This document shows, one piece after another, positions 16,357 to 24,283 of a stretch of DNA of 34,291 nt. Within the stretch, counting starts at the first letter, position 1; every line of letters starts with the position of its first letter. The DNA comes from Synergistales bacterium (GTDB taxonomy: Bacteria; Synergistota; Synergistia; Synergistales; Aminithiophilaceae). The translations under genes and the position numbers were made by a program. Location of the stretch: contig JAHDQY010000054.1 in NCBI GenBank assembly GCA_018433595.1, forward strand, positions 1-34,291. The letters are read 5' to 3'. The notes below the pieces were generated by a model. The model ran no database searches. It was not told where the DNA came from and saw only the letters and a list, made by a program, of their open reading frames with translations.

Positions 16357-16392
16357 GGAATGAGGCCTCCCCTCCTGAACGTCGATGAGGGT

Positions 16393-16422
16393 CCGGGCGC
16401 CGCCCTGAAGGGCGGCGTCCGG
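16393..16422 (-). promoter_or_regulatory. Intercistronic hairpin between the binding-protein and permease genes
   Basis: Arms 16393-16405 and 16410-16422 pair around a 4-base loop. In the minus-strand transcript eight G/C-rich pairs are followed by one A-C mismatch and four more pairs. No U-run follows, so it is not a standard terminator. Hairpins in this position commonly protect the 3' end of the abundant binding-protein message and lower permease expression. That role is inference from position. Confidence 0.6.
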
Positions 16423-16441
16423 CCAGAAAGAAGGGAACGAG

Positions 16442-18073
16442 TTACTTGGCGATCCAGACGGCTTCGAGAGGCGTCGTGTAGTCGCCGAAGGCGGGGAGCC
16501 GAAGGTTCTTGACCCGCTCCTGGCCCAGCAGGCTCGTGGTGTAGTGGAAGAGGAAGATCCAGGGGGCGTCGTCGACGATGATCCTCTCGGCCTCGCGGTA
16601 GAGCTCCACGCGCTTGTCGAAATCGGTCTCGACGCGGGCGGCGGCCATGAGTTCGTCGGCCTTCTCGTTCTTGTAGTAGGCGTAGTTGCCCTTGGCGCCG
16701 AAGTTGGAGGAGTGAAGGAGGACATAGAGGAAGTTGTCGGGGTCGGCGTAGTCGACGACCCAGCCCATGCGGAACATCTCCGTCTCGGCCCGCTCGCAGA
16801 GGTCGAGATGGACGCCCCAGTCGAGGACCTTGACGTTCAGCTTGATGCCCAGTTCGGCCAGCTGAGCCTGGATGGCCTCGGCGACGGCCTTGTGGCGGGG
16901 GTTGTTGTTGACGTTGAGCTCCACCTCGATGCCGTCGGGGTAGCCGGCGTCGGCCATCATCTTCTTGGCCAGCTCGGGGTTGTACTCGTAGCCCTTGAGG
17001 TCGGGATTGTAGCCGGGCATGCCCGGAGGGAGGACGCCGCGTCCGGGATAGTAGCGTCCCTCAAGGACGAGGTCGTTGATGCGCTTGCGGTCGACGGCGT
17101 AGTTCATGGCCTGACGGAGGGTCTTGTTGTCCTTGAAGGGGGGCTTGGAGGTGTTGAAGCCGTAGTAATAGGTCCCCAGCCAGGGGCGTTCCTGGAGAAG
17201 GTCACCGAAGCGGACCTTGGCCTCCAGGTAGAATTCGTCGGGGAAATCGGGGAAGGCGTCGATATTGCCCTTCTTGAACTCCTCGTAGGCGATGGTGTTG
17301 TCGGGAATGACGAAGATCTCGACGCCGTCCAGATAGGGAAGCTGCCGTCCCTGGGCATCCCGTTTCCAGTAGTCGGGGTTGCGCTTGTAGACCGTCTTCT
17401 GGTCGTGGTCCCAACGCTCCAGGATGAAGGCACCCGTCCCGACGGGGTGGAAATTGAAGTCCTTGCCCCACTTTTCGGCATCCTCCCTGGGGACGACCAT
17501 GAAGGAGTTGTAGGCCAGGACGCTGAGGAAGGGGGCGAAGGGGTAATCAAGTTCGAATCGAAGGGTGTAGTCGTCGACGGCCTTGATGCCGACCCAGTCG
17601 GCCGTCTTGCCGTCGACGAAGTCCTGGTAGCCCTTGACCATGTCGATGAAGTAGGCCCGGGGAGAGTTGACCTTGACGAGGCGCTCCATAGAGTATTTCC
17701 AGTCGGCGGCCTTCACCTCGCGGCCGCCGTTCTCGGTGGGCTGGCCCAGGTTTTCCTTATGGAAATGGACGCCCTTGCGGAGATGGAAGGTCCAGACCTT
17801 GCCGCCGTCGCTCCCCTCCCAGCTCTCGGCGAGACGGGGGATGATACCCTTGCCGTCGGGGTCGTTGTCGACGAGCATGTCGAACATGAGATAGATATTG
17901 CGGCTCGAGACGGTGTCCGTCGCTATGGCGGGGTCGAGCTTGGGAGGATCGTTGATCTCGCGCCACCGAAGGATCCCGCCGTAGACGGGCTCCTCCGCCA
18001 TCGCCGCCGAGACGGTGAGGATCAGCAGGAGACCGGCAAGAAGAAGACAGCAGACCCGCAAAGCTTTTCTCAT
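16442..18073 (-). CDS. dppA: Peptide-binding protein of ABC transporter (SBP family 5, DppA/OppA type)
   Basis: Periplasmic solute-binding protein that delivers peptides to DppBC. From the ATG at 18073 it has 543 residues. A Sec signal peptide (RKALRVCCLLLAGLLLILTVSAAMAEE) may be processed after AMA. Adjacent cysteines at the start of its core do not form a good lipobox (no L-x-x-C followed by a small residue at the end of the core), so a soluble periplasmic form is more likely. The family-5 stretches LDPAIATDTVSSRNIY, WTFHLRKGVHFH, GTGAFILERWDHDQ and LRQAMNYAVDRKRI are present. AAAGGTGG lies 11 bases before the start. It heads the operon, with a good promoter at 18167-18195 and a roughly 85-base untranslated leader. 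Nickel or dipeptide binding cannot be excluded by eye. Confidence 0.92.
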   Translation of the reverse strand: MRKALRVCCLLLAGLLLILTVSAAMAEEPVYGGILRWREINDPPKLDPAIATDTVSSRNIYLMFDMLVDNDPDGKGIIPRLAESWEGSDGGKVWTFHLRKGVHFHKENLGQPTENGGREVKAADWKYSMERLVKVNSPRAYFIDMVKGYQDFVDGKTADWVGIKAVDDYTLRFELDYPFAPFLSVLAYNSFMVVPREDAEKWGKDFNFHPVGTGAFILERWDHDQKTVYKRNPDYWKRDAQGRQLPYLDGVEIFVIPDNTIAYEEFKKGNIDAFPDFPDEFYLEAKVRFGDLLQERPWLGTYYYGFNTSKPPFKDNKTLRQAMNYAVDRKRINDLVLEGRYYPGRGVLPPGMPGYNPDLKGYEYNPELAKKMMADAGYPDGIEVELNVNNNPRHKAVAEAIQAQLAELGIKLNVKVLDWGVHLDLCERAETEMFRMGWVVDYADPDNFLYVLLHSSNFGAKGNYAYYKNEKADELMAAARVETDFDKRVELYREAERIIVDDAPWIFLFHYTTSLLGQERVKNLRLPAFGDYTTPLEAVWIAK

Positions 18074-18166
18074 CGTTATCTTCGCCACCTTTCTTGGTCT
18101 TCGCTCCTCCGGTGGGAGGAGAACCGACGTGGATTCCTCTGCCGAAACCATTGACGAACCGTTCTT

Positions 18167-18195
18167 ATTATATTGCCAGTATGTAAAATATGTAA
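18167..18195 (-). promoter_or_regulatory. Promoter of the peptide transporter operon
   Basis: On the minus strand TTACAT (18190-18195), 17 bases, TATAAT (18167-18172, perfect -10) in a locally AT-rich patch unlike the GC-rich surroundings. The leader from here to the start codon contains a small hairpin (18104-18110 with 18115-18121) that presents GGAGGAG in one arm, about 30 bases before the ATG. Apart from this promoter and the palindromic repeat I see nothing in the 307 bases between 18074 and 18380. Confidence 0.65.
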
Positions 18196-18258
18196 GCCCC
18201 GTAGTTCTTCTTTTAATCATCGCGGAAAGGGCGAAGAGGCGACCGGAAGGCAGACCGG

Positions 18259-18371
18259 ACCGAAGATCGGGGTCAGACCTACACTTTTGACAAGAAGACT
18301 CGCCTTGTCAAAAGTGTAGGTCTGACCCCGATCTTCGGTGACCCCACTCTTCGGTCAACCCCGCCTTTCGG
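18259..18371. repeat. Palindromic repeat element, copy 2 (36-bp perfect arms plus three tandem units)
   Basis: Arms 18259-18294 and 18304-18339 are perfect inverted repeats of 36 bases with a 9-base loop. The inner arm GGGGTCAGACCTACAC is the same as in copy 1 at 12431. To the right are three imperfect 16-17-base units, 18323-18338, 18339-18354 and 18355-18371, on the pattern TGACCCC-x-x-CTTCGG. The element lies between the transporter promoter and the 3' end of pepV, ending 9 bases from the pepV stop codon. Both copies keep the same orientation of palindrome then tandem tail, and both tails end against the 3' end of a minus-strand gene. Confidence 0.92.
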
Positions 18372-18380
18372 CGAGACGTT

Positions 18381-19766
18381 CTAGCGGCCCAGCTCGATGA
18401 TGGCGTGGGCCATGATGCGGGCGTTGAGCATGATGTCGTCGACGGTCCAGTATTCGTCGGCCTCGTGGATTTTGTAGTCCTGGCCGGGAAAGACGGGGCC
18501 GAAGGCCACGATGTTGGGCATCGACTTGGCGTAGGTTCCGCCTCCGATGGCAAGCAGGGTCGGCTCCAGGTGCGTGATTTCGAGGTAGACCTTCTGGAGT
18601 TTGCGGATCAGCTCCGATTCGGGAGAAACGTAGAGCGGCTCCTGATGGCTCTCCGAGACGAGGGAAATCCCCCGCGAGGTCAGAGAGAGCCTGAGGGCCG
18701 AGAGCACCTTGTCGGCCCTCTCCGTGACGGGAAAGCGGATGTTGAGGACGAATCGGGTCCTTCCCTCTTCGACGGCGACGGTCCCGACGTTGACGGTGAG
18801 GGCTCCGGAGATGGCGTCGGAACGGGCGATGGCCAGAGACCTGCCGTCCGTCTCGTAGGCGATGAGGGCGCCGAAGGCCTCGAAGAAGGCCGCCTGTTCC
18901 CCGGCCAGCGGGAGACGGCCGAGGAGGTCGGCGAGGCAGGCGATGGCGCTGACGCCCTTTTCCGGCGTGCTGGCATGGGCGGGAAGACCCTTCATGGACA
19001 GCCGCAAGCCTTCGGGGGCAGCGCTGACGGCGACGGAACTGCCCTCGGGGCCGGACCAGGCCCGGGCAATCTTCTCGGCGAGATCCAGGAGGTCCGGCGT
19101 GCCTCCGAGAAGGGCCTCGGCCCTGGAAGCGACGACGTTGGGTGCCGTGCCGCCCGAGAGAAAGAGGACGGAAAGCCCGCCCGAAGGGGCGAAGGGAGCC
19201 TCGCAGAAGGCGTTGATCATGCCCTTTTCGGCGTTGATGATGGGATAGGACGCGTCGGGGGTGAAGCCCGCCACGGGGAGCTCCTCGACCTTGACGTAGT
19301 GGGCCATGCAGCGGCTGCCCGATTCCTCGTTGCAGCCGAAGAGGATGCGGACCCGCCTTTTGAGGGGCCATCCCGCATCGACGACCGCCTTGAGGGCGAA
19401 AAGAGCCGTGAGGGTGGGTCCCTTGTCGTCGAGGACACCCCGGCCGTAGATGCGGTCACCCTCGACGGCGGCCCTGAAGGGGTCGCGGCTCCAACCTTCG
19501 CCGGCGGGGACGACGTCGAGATGGCCCAGGACGGCCACCATTTCCGGCCCTTCGCCGGCTTCGGCATAACCGGCCATGTCGTCGACGTTGACGGCATGAA
19601 AACCCAGGCGGCGGGAGAGGTCCAGGGCGTGATCGAGAGCCTCCCGGACGGGGCGCCCGAAGGGGGCTCCGTCCCGGGCCTCTTCCTGGACGCTGGGGAT
19701 GGAGACGCTGCGGCAGATTTCCGACAGCAGCTGCGGTTTGAAGTGCTGAAGCTGGGAGAGCACCAT
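18381..19766 (-). CDS. pepV: M20 family dipeptidase PepV (Sapep type)
   Basis: Cytoplasmic zinc dipeptidase that splits dipeptides, probably those imported by the transporter next to it. From the ATG at 19766, with AGGAGG 9 bases upstream, it has 461 residues, the usual PepV length. The di-metal site motifs are GHLDVVPAGEGW (His, with the following Asp), GRGVLDDKGPT (bridging Asp) and GCNEESGSRC (catalytic and metal Glu). Late in the protein, LLAIGGGTYAKSMPN and FGPVFPGQ are typical of PepV. A longer upstream reading frame exists but runs into the preceding gene and lacks a ribosome site. It lies 23 bases downstream of the diguanylate cyclase on the same strand and may be cotranscribed with it. 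Confidence 0.93.
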   Translation of the reverse strand: MVLSQLQHFKPQLLSEICRSVSIPSVQEEARDGAPFGRPVREALDHALDLSRRLGFHAVNVDDMAGYAEAGEGPEMVAVLGHLDVVPAGEGWSRDPFRAAVEGDRIYGRGVLDDKGPTLTALFALKAVVDAGWPLKRRVRILFGCNEESGSRCMAHYVKVEELPVAGFTPDASYPIINAEKGMINAFCEAPFAPSGGLSVLFLSGGTAPNVVASRAEALLGGTPDLLDLAEKIARAWSGPEGSSVAVSAAPEGLRLSMKGLPAHASTPEKGVSAIACLADLLGRLPLAGEQAAFFEAFGALIAYETDGRSLAIARSDAISGALTVNVGTVAVEEGRTRFVLNIRFPVTERADKVLSALRLSLTSRGISLVSESHQEPLYVSPESELIRKLQKVYLEITHLEPTLLAIGGGTYAKSMPNIVAFGPVFPGQDYKIHEADEYWTVDDIMLNARIMAHAIIELGR

Positions 19767-19789
19767 GATGACCGACCTCCTGAAGTTTC

Positions 19790-22150
19790 TTATACGTGGA
19801 CCTGGTTTTTGCCCGATCGTTTCGCGCGGTAGAGAGCTTCGTCGACGCGGGCCACCAGGTTTGCGACGGTGTCGCCCTCCTGATAGGCGGCGACGCCGAA
19901 GCTGGCCGTCAGGCGGCCTTCGATGCGGAAATCCTCCTCTTCGATGAGGTTCCGGAGCTTCTCCGACACCTGGACGGCCCCGTCGACGGGGCCCAGGATG
20001 AGAAGGGCGAACTCCTCCCCTCCCCACCGCCCGAAGTAGTCCTGGGCGCGGGTGTGGGCCCGCACGAGATCGCAGACCGAGGAGAGGACCCTGTCGCCGG
20101 CGAGGTGGCCGTGACGGTCGTTGACGGCCTTGAAGTCGTCAAGGTCGAAGAGGATCAGCGAGAGAGGACTGCCATCCCGGCTGCTGCGCCGGACCTGGAG
20201 GGCGAGGAGGTCTTCGAAATACCTGCGGTTCAGCACCCCCGTGAGGCGGTCCGTCATGGCCTCCCGACGGAGCTCCCGCTCCGTCTCCCGCCGCCGGGCC
20301 TCGATCTCCTTGCTCTCGCCGATATCCTGGAGAGTGCCGGCCAGGCGCAGCGGGGCCCCTTTTTCGTCGCTGGCGACGATTCTGCCCCTGACGAGAAACC
20401 AGACCCACCGCCCCGCCGGAGTCCGGAGACGGCACTCGCAGGAGAAGACACCCGAGCGCCCCTCAAGATGGTCTTTCAGGGCCCGGTCGAAGCCGGCCAG
20501 ATCTTCAGGGTAGAGGCGACGGCGCCAGTCGTCAAGGCTCATCTCCTCCTGGCCGCCGATGACGCAATCGAGCCCCTCCATGCGGAAAGCAAGCCTGTCG
20601 ACCGGCACCTCCCAGTCCCAGACGCCTTCGGCGGCCCCCTCCAGGGCCTTCTGGAGGCGCTCTTCCTGACGCCGCAGGGTCTCCTCCCGCTCCTTGTGAT
20701 CCGAGAGGTCGACGATGACGCCGACGAGCCCCCGAAGGCGGCCCGAACGGTCTCGATGAGGCCGCCTGGCGACGAGAGCGTAGCGGGGACGACCCTGGAA
20801 GTCGACGAAAGACATTTCATAGGAGCAATTGTCATCGGCGGCGCAGTCCGCTTCCTTCAGATCGGCCTCACGGGCGCGTTCGGCCCACTCCCGAGGCAGG
20901 ACCTGCTCAGGAGTCCGTCCCAGCAGGCGCTCCCGTTCCACGCCGGTCAGTTCCACGAAAGCCCTGTTGGCGTTGAGGTAGCGGCGGGACTCGTCGCGGT
21001 AGAAGACGGGCAGGGGCAGCATTTCGATGAAGAGACCCAGGAAGCGGCGCTGTTCCTCCAGAGACTCTTCGCTCCGGTTCCGTCTGACGATGACGGAAAG
21101 GGCGATCAGGACCGCCAGGACCGAAAGAAGAGCCCCGGGGACAAGGAGGGGATGGCTTCGATCCGCCCCATCGCCGACGAGGAGGCTTCCTCTGGGGAGG
21201 TCTTTTGCAGCCAGGCCGAAACGGGCGAGGCCCCGGCGGTGGAAGAGGTGGACCTTGGGGCTGGACCAGCGGACGGGGAGCGACTGCGGGGGCACTCCGC
21301 CCAGAATCCGGAGGGCGCTCTCGGCGGCGAAACGCCCTTCCTCCTCGGGAAGGATGACGTACCCTCCGACGGCGGCCCCGGTCTCGATCAGGGGCGCCCA
21401 GAGCGTGTAGACGGGGAGATCGGGCCTCCAGCCGGCGATTCTGCTCAGAATTTCGGCATCGGCGGCATAGGAGAGATAGAGCAGGACGACCTCCTTCGGG
21501 AGGGCCTCGACGGCCTCGCGAAGCTTTTCGGGCGGGAGGTTGACCAGGAGAAGGCAGTCGGCCTGCCAGGCGAAACGGGTTTCGATGTCATGGAGACGGT
21601 TCACGGCGGCCCGGCCGAAATCGGAGAGGTCGCTGACGGCGGCCACGGTGACGGCCTTGGGGTGGAGGCGGAGGGCGACGTTGATCGCCTCTTCCAGATC
21701 GTCGTCGCTGATCGTCCCGGTGACGCCGGGCGGGGGCTCCTGAAAGATGAGGCGCGGATTCTTGACGCCGCAGAAGACGACGGGAACCTCGGGGAAGAGG
21801 TCCTTCCGGTACCGGAGAGAGAATTCGAGGGCATCGTCGCCCACGGCGACGATGAGGTCGAATCCCTCTCCTTCGTAGCGGGATCGCATGTAGTCGAGAA
21901 AGAGATTCTGCCGGAAGAAGTGGGGAGCCCGCATCACATCGAGATAGTTGATGACGAGCGAGATTTCCCTGCCGCTTTCGGTGACGGCGTCGACGAAGGA
22001 TTCCGTGACGGCGTCGGACCAGAGGTGGCCCTGATGGTAGGAGTGAAGGAGCAGAACCCGCTCCTGGGCCCATGCCGCCGGAGGAAGACCCAGGAGGAGG
22101 AGGAGAAAAAGGATCCGTCGTCTCACTGCCTTCGGTATCCCTTCGCGCAT
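19790..22150 (-). CDS. Membrane diguanylate cyclase with ABC substrate-binding-like sensor, two PAS domains and GGDEF
   Basis: A 786-residue signalling protein. Layout: Sec signal or first membrane segment (about 8-29, ending AWAQE); a periplasmic domain of about 300 residues resembling the ABC_sub_bind family (VLLLHSYHQGHLWSD, FDLIVAVGDDALEF, VPVVFCGVKNP); a membrane helix at about 342-362; PAS domain 1 (about 375-490); PAS domain 2 with PAC-type end (about 505-620); and a GGDEF domain. The catalytic signature is GGEEF (710-714). RAQD at 701-704, five residues before it, is an intact inhibitory I-site. It should therefore make cyclic di-GMP and be product-inhibited. AAGGAGGAGG lies 6 bases before the ATG. 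The sensor ligand is unknown; the peptide-utilisation neighbours make a peptide or amino acid a reasonable guess only. Confidence 0.92.
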   Translation of the reverse strand: MREGIPKAVRRRILFLLLLLGLPPAAWAQERVLLLHSYHQGHLWSDAVTESFVDAVTESGREISLVINYLDVMRAPHFFRQNLFLDYMRSRYEGEGFDLIVAVGDDALEFSLRYRKDLFPEVPVVFCGVKNPRLIFQEPPPGVTGTISDDDLEEAINVALRLHPKAVTVAAVSDLSDFGRAAVNRLHDIETRFAWQADCLLLVNLPPEKLREAVEALPKEVVLLYLSYAADAEILSRIAGWRPDLPVYTLWAPLIETGAAVGGYVILPEEEGRFAAESALRILGGVPPQSLPVRWSSPKVHLFHRRGLARFGLAAKDLPRGSLLVGDGADRSHPLLVPGALLSVLAVLIALSVIVRRNRSEESLEEQRRFLGLFIEMLPLPVFYRDESRRYLNANRAFVELTGVERERLLGRTPEQVLPREWAERAREADLKEADCAADDNCSYEMSFVDFQGRPRYALVARRPHRDRSGRLRGLVGVIVDLSDHKEREETLRRQEERLQKALEGAAEGVWDWEVPVDRLAFRMEGLDCVIGGQEEMSLDDWRRRLYPEDLAGFDRALKDHLEGRSGVFSCECRLRTPAGRWVWFLVRGRIVASDEKGAPLRLAGTLQDIGESKEIEARRRETERELRREAMTDRLTGVLNRRYFEDLLALQVRRSSRDGSPLSLILFDLDDFKAVNDRHGHLAGDRVLSSVCDLVRAHTRAQDYFGRWGGEEFALLILGPVDGAVQVSEKLRNLIEEEDFRIEGRLTASFGVAAYQEGDTVANLVARVDEALYRAKRSGKNQVHV

Positions 22151-22194
22151 CGGGTGCCTCCTCCTTCCAGGTGAAAGAATTATTTATTATTCTT

Positions 22195-22222
22195 ATTTTA
22201 AGCCCATTCCCATCGAAATCAA
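22195..22222 (-). promoter_or_regulatory. Candidate promoter for the diguanylate cyclase (and pepV)
   Basis: On the minus strand TTGATT (22217-22222), 16 bases, TAAAAT (22195-22200). The -35 box overlaps the rocB stop codon. The following leader is strikingly AT-rich. Confidence 0.45.
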
Positions 22223-23880
22223 GGGCGCTCTCTCCCCTTTTTCCCTCGGCCCAGCGACTCCAGGAGGATGGCGAGCAGCTTCGGCGCCTTTACGAGGGAG
22301 AAGGAAAGCTCAAGGCGCTCCGTGGCCTTGTGGGCGTCTTTGCCCGAGGGACCGAAGTTGACGACGGGGATGTCGAGGCTCGACAGGGCGTCCAGGGGGA
22401 GGCGGTAGAGACTCCCCCATCCGGGAGTGTTGGCCTCAAGGCATTTGAGATCGGCGGGGGCGCCGTCGAAGCCGAAGTAGCTCAGGTCGCAGATGCCCGA
22501 GAAGTAGCGGACGTGGACGACGGCCTCGTCGAAATCCTTGCGGGCCCTCTCCTGGAGATCCCGGCAGGCGTCAAGGACGTGACGTTCCCTGGCCGTCTTT
22601 CCGTCGTTGCTCCGGTGCGGGTAGTAGCAGGGAAGAAAGCCGACGACGACGAGGGGGCCCTCCCGTCCCGAGCGGTCGAGCAGGGCCCCGGCCAGGGCGG
22701 CGGAGCGCTCCCGCTCGTCGAGGTCTCTGTCGAGGGAGGCCGACGCCTCTTCCATGACCGATTCGGGGGCGATCCCCCGCGCGCGGAGGCGCTCGGCCAG
22801 GGCGGCCACGGTGAGGACCGCAGGTTCCCATCGGGGGTCGGTCCAGGGCCGACCGGTCCGTTCGGCGAAAGCCCTCGCACGGCTTCTGTGGTCGTCAAGA
22901 GCCGAGGCGAGGGCCCGCCGGGCGGCCTCGACCATGAGGTCCAGAACCTGAGCCGGCGTCCAGGTGGCGGTGAGGACGTTGTAGTAGGCCAGGGCCCGCT
23001 CGGCAAGGGTCACCGAGTAGGCCCGGAGCAGGTCCCTCTGGCGGAGGCAGACGGGCGGAGCGAACCACTCCCCGCCGGCGCCGTCGGCGTAGCGGGCGTT
23101 GCCCTCCAGCTCCAGGTTGATCCGGGAGGCGACGGCGTTGGCGTTGAGGCCGTCGAAGCAGGCGCCGACGTGGGCCGCCCGGCCGACGCAGAGGAAGAAG
23201 GGCATGATCTTGCCGACAGTGCCGGTGAAGAGGCTCCGGACCGGCTGCTGTCCTCCGCCCAGGTCGGAGGGCTCGGTGTCGACGGCGGCGATGAAGTCGA
23301 GCCCCTGAGCCTGGAAAGAGGCCAGATGGGGCAGGGCTCCTCTCATGCCGGTCGAGCTGTTTTCCTCGTCGCTGACGGCGAGGAAGGCGACGTTGACGCC
23401 GAAACGGCTCCTGTCGGCGGCAGCCTCGGCGATGAGCCCCATCTCCAGGGCGAGGCCGCATTTCATGTCCATCGTCCCCCGGCCGAAAAGGTAGTCGCCC
23501 GAGTCGAGGTCGGCCCGGACCGAAGGGGGCAGGTCCTGACCGGCCAAGGCCGCCGTGAGTCCTTCGGCGTCGAAGGCCAGGTCTTTCAGGGAGCCGTAGC
23601 CGTCGACACCGACGACGTCCATGTGGCCGGTGAGAATGACGGTCCGCTCCGTCGGCGGGTCGGCTCGGACGAGGGCCCAGAGGTCGGGCCGTCCCAGGGG
23701 GTCGCCCTCGACGGGGAGGAGACGGAGGTCGTCGGGATGATCCTGAAAGTAGGGCATCTCGGCCAGGCGGGCATGGAGGAGGCGGGCGATTTCAGCCTCC
23801 CCGCCCGATGCGGAGACGCTGGGAATTCTGACGAGATCGAGAAGCAGCCGGTAAAGGCTCTCTTTTCCGTTTGACAACAC
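22219..23880 (-). CDS. rocB: M20 family peptidase, RocB type
   Basis: A 553-residue protein of the RocB family, named from the Bacillus arginine/ornithine utilisation operon, where its exact reaction is unsettled. It belongs to the zinc M20 peptidases/deacylases. The motifs are GHMDVVG, GRGTMDMKCGLA (metal Asp) and SDEENSSTGMRG (catalytic Glu pair). The long C-terminal part, with FLPCYYPHRSND and NFGPSGKDAHKATERL, sets RocB apart from ordinary M20 dipeptidases and gives the greater length. The start is GTG at 23880 with GGGAGG 7 bases before; a TTG follows directly. It is divergent from the ACT-domain gene and upstream of the diguanylate cyclase, which has its own promoter. The likely role is release of amino acids from peptides or acylated amino acids. 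Confidence 0.9.
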   Translation of the reverse strand: MLSNGKESLYRLLLDLVRIPSVSASGGEAEIARLLHARLAEMPYFQDHPDDLRLLPVEGDPLGRPDLWALVRADPPTERTVILTGHMDVVGVDGYGSLKDLAFDAEGLTAALAGQDLPPSVRADLDSGDYLFGRGTMDMKCGLALEMGLIAEAAADRSRFGVNVAFLAVSDEENSSTGMRGALPHLASFQAQGLDFIAAVDTEPSDLGGGQQPVRSLFTGTVGKIMPFFLCVGRAAHVGACFDGLNANAVASRINLELEGNARYADGAGGEWFAPPVCLRQRDLLRAYSVTLAERALAYYNVLTATWTPAQVLDLMVEAARRALASALDDHRSRARAFAERTGRPWTDPRWEPAVLTVAALAERLRARGIAPESVMEEASASLDRDLDERERSAALAGALLDRSGREGPLVVVGFLPCYYPHRSNDGKTARERHVLDACRDLQERARKDFDEAVVHVRYFSGICDLSYFGFDGAPADLKCLEANTPGWGSLYRLPLDALSSLDIPVVNFGPSGKDAHKATERLELSFSLVKAPKLLAILLESLGRGKKGRERP

Positions 23881-23940
23881 GGCGGGACCTCCCTTGCGAG
23901 GATGATCTTTCGGCGAAGTCGCGATAGAATGTTATGTCTT

Positions 23941-23969
23941 ATTATCCGCCCCGAAGAACCGATTTTGAA
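23941..23969 (-). promoter_or_regulatory. Candidate promoter for rocB
   Basis: On the minus strand TTCAAA (23964-23969), 17 bases, GATAAT (23941-23946), in the 106 bases between the divergent rocB and ACT-domain genes. No equally good promoter was found for the plus-strand operon. Confidence 0.45.
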
Positions 23970-23986
23970 GGGAGGCTCCATCCGTT

Positions 23987-24271
23987 ATGGAAGAACAGGG
24001 CACGCGGGCCGTCATCACCGTCGTCGGCCAGGACCGGGTCGGCATCATCGCCGGCGTCACGGTCGTTCTCGCCGAGCACGGCGTCAACATTCTCGACATC
24101 AGCCAGACCATCGTCAGCGGTTTTTTCAGCATGATCACCGTCGCCGACATGTCGGGCTGCTCCGTCGGCTTTTCGGAGCTGAAGGAGAAGCTTGAGGCCA
24201 AGGGGCTCGAACTGGGCGTCCAGGTCACGATCCAGCACGAAGACGTCTTTCGCTACATGCACCGCATCTAG
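23987..24271 (+). CDS. ACT domain-containing protein (UPF0237 type)
   Basis: A single ACT domain of 94 residues. ITVVGQDRVGIIAGVTVVLA forms the first beta-alpha unit with the glycine-rich ligand loop, followed by HGVNILDISQTIVSGFFSM and an FRYMHRI tail. Stand-alone ACT proteins of this kind usually dimerise and bind amino acids. The gene order ACT protein then DUF711 protein is widespread in anaerobes and Firmicutes, suggesting that this one senses an amino acid for its partner. The start ATG at 23987 has AAGGGAGG 11 bases before it. The stop overlaps the Shine-Dalgarno of the next gene by one base. Confidence 0.92.
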   Translation: MEEQGTRAVITVVGQDRVGIIAGVTVVLAEHGVNILDISQTIVSGFFSMITVADMSGCSVGFSELKEKLEAKGLELGVQVTIQHEDVFRYMHRI

Positions 24272-24283
24272 GGAGGCCGGACC

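Noticed and set aside
19796-22174. Plus-strand open frame of 792 codons over the diguanylate cyclase gene
   Set aside because: Antisense to an intact multi-domain protein with GGEEF and PAS motifs; composition is that of a reverse-frame artefact of GC-rich codons.
22072-23874. Plus-strand open frame of 600 codons over rocB
   Set aside because: Antisense to rocB, with no family motif and the same biased composition as other shadow frames.
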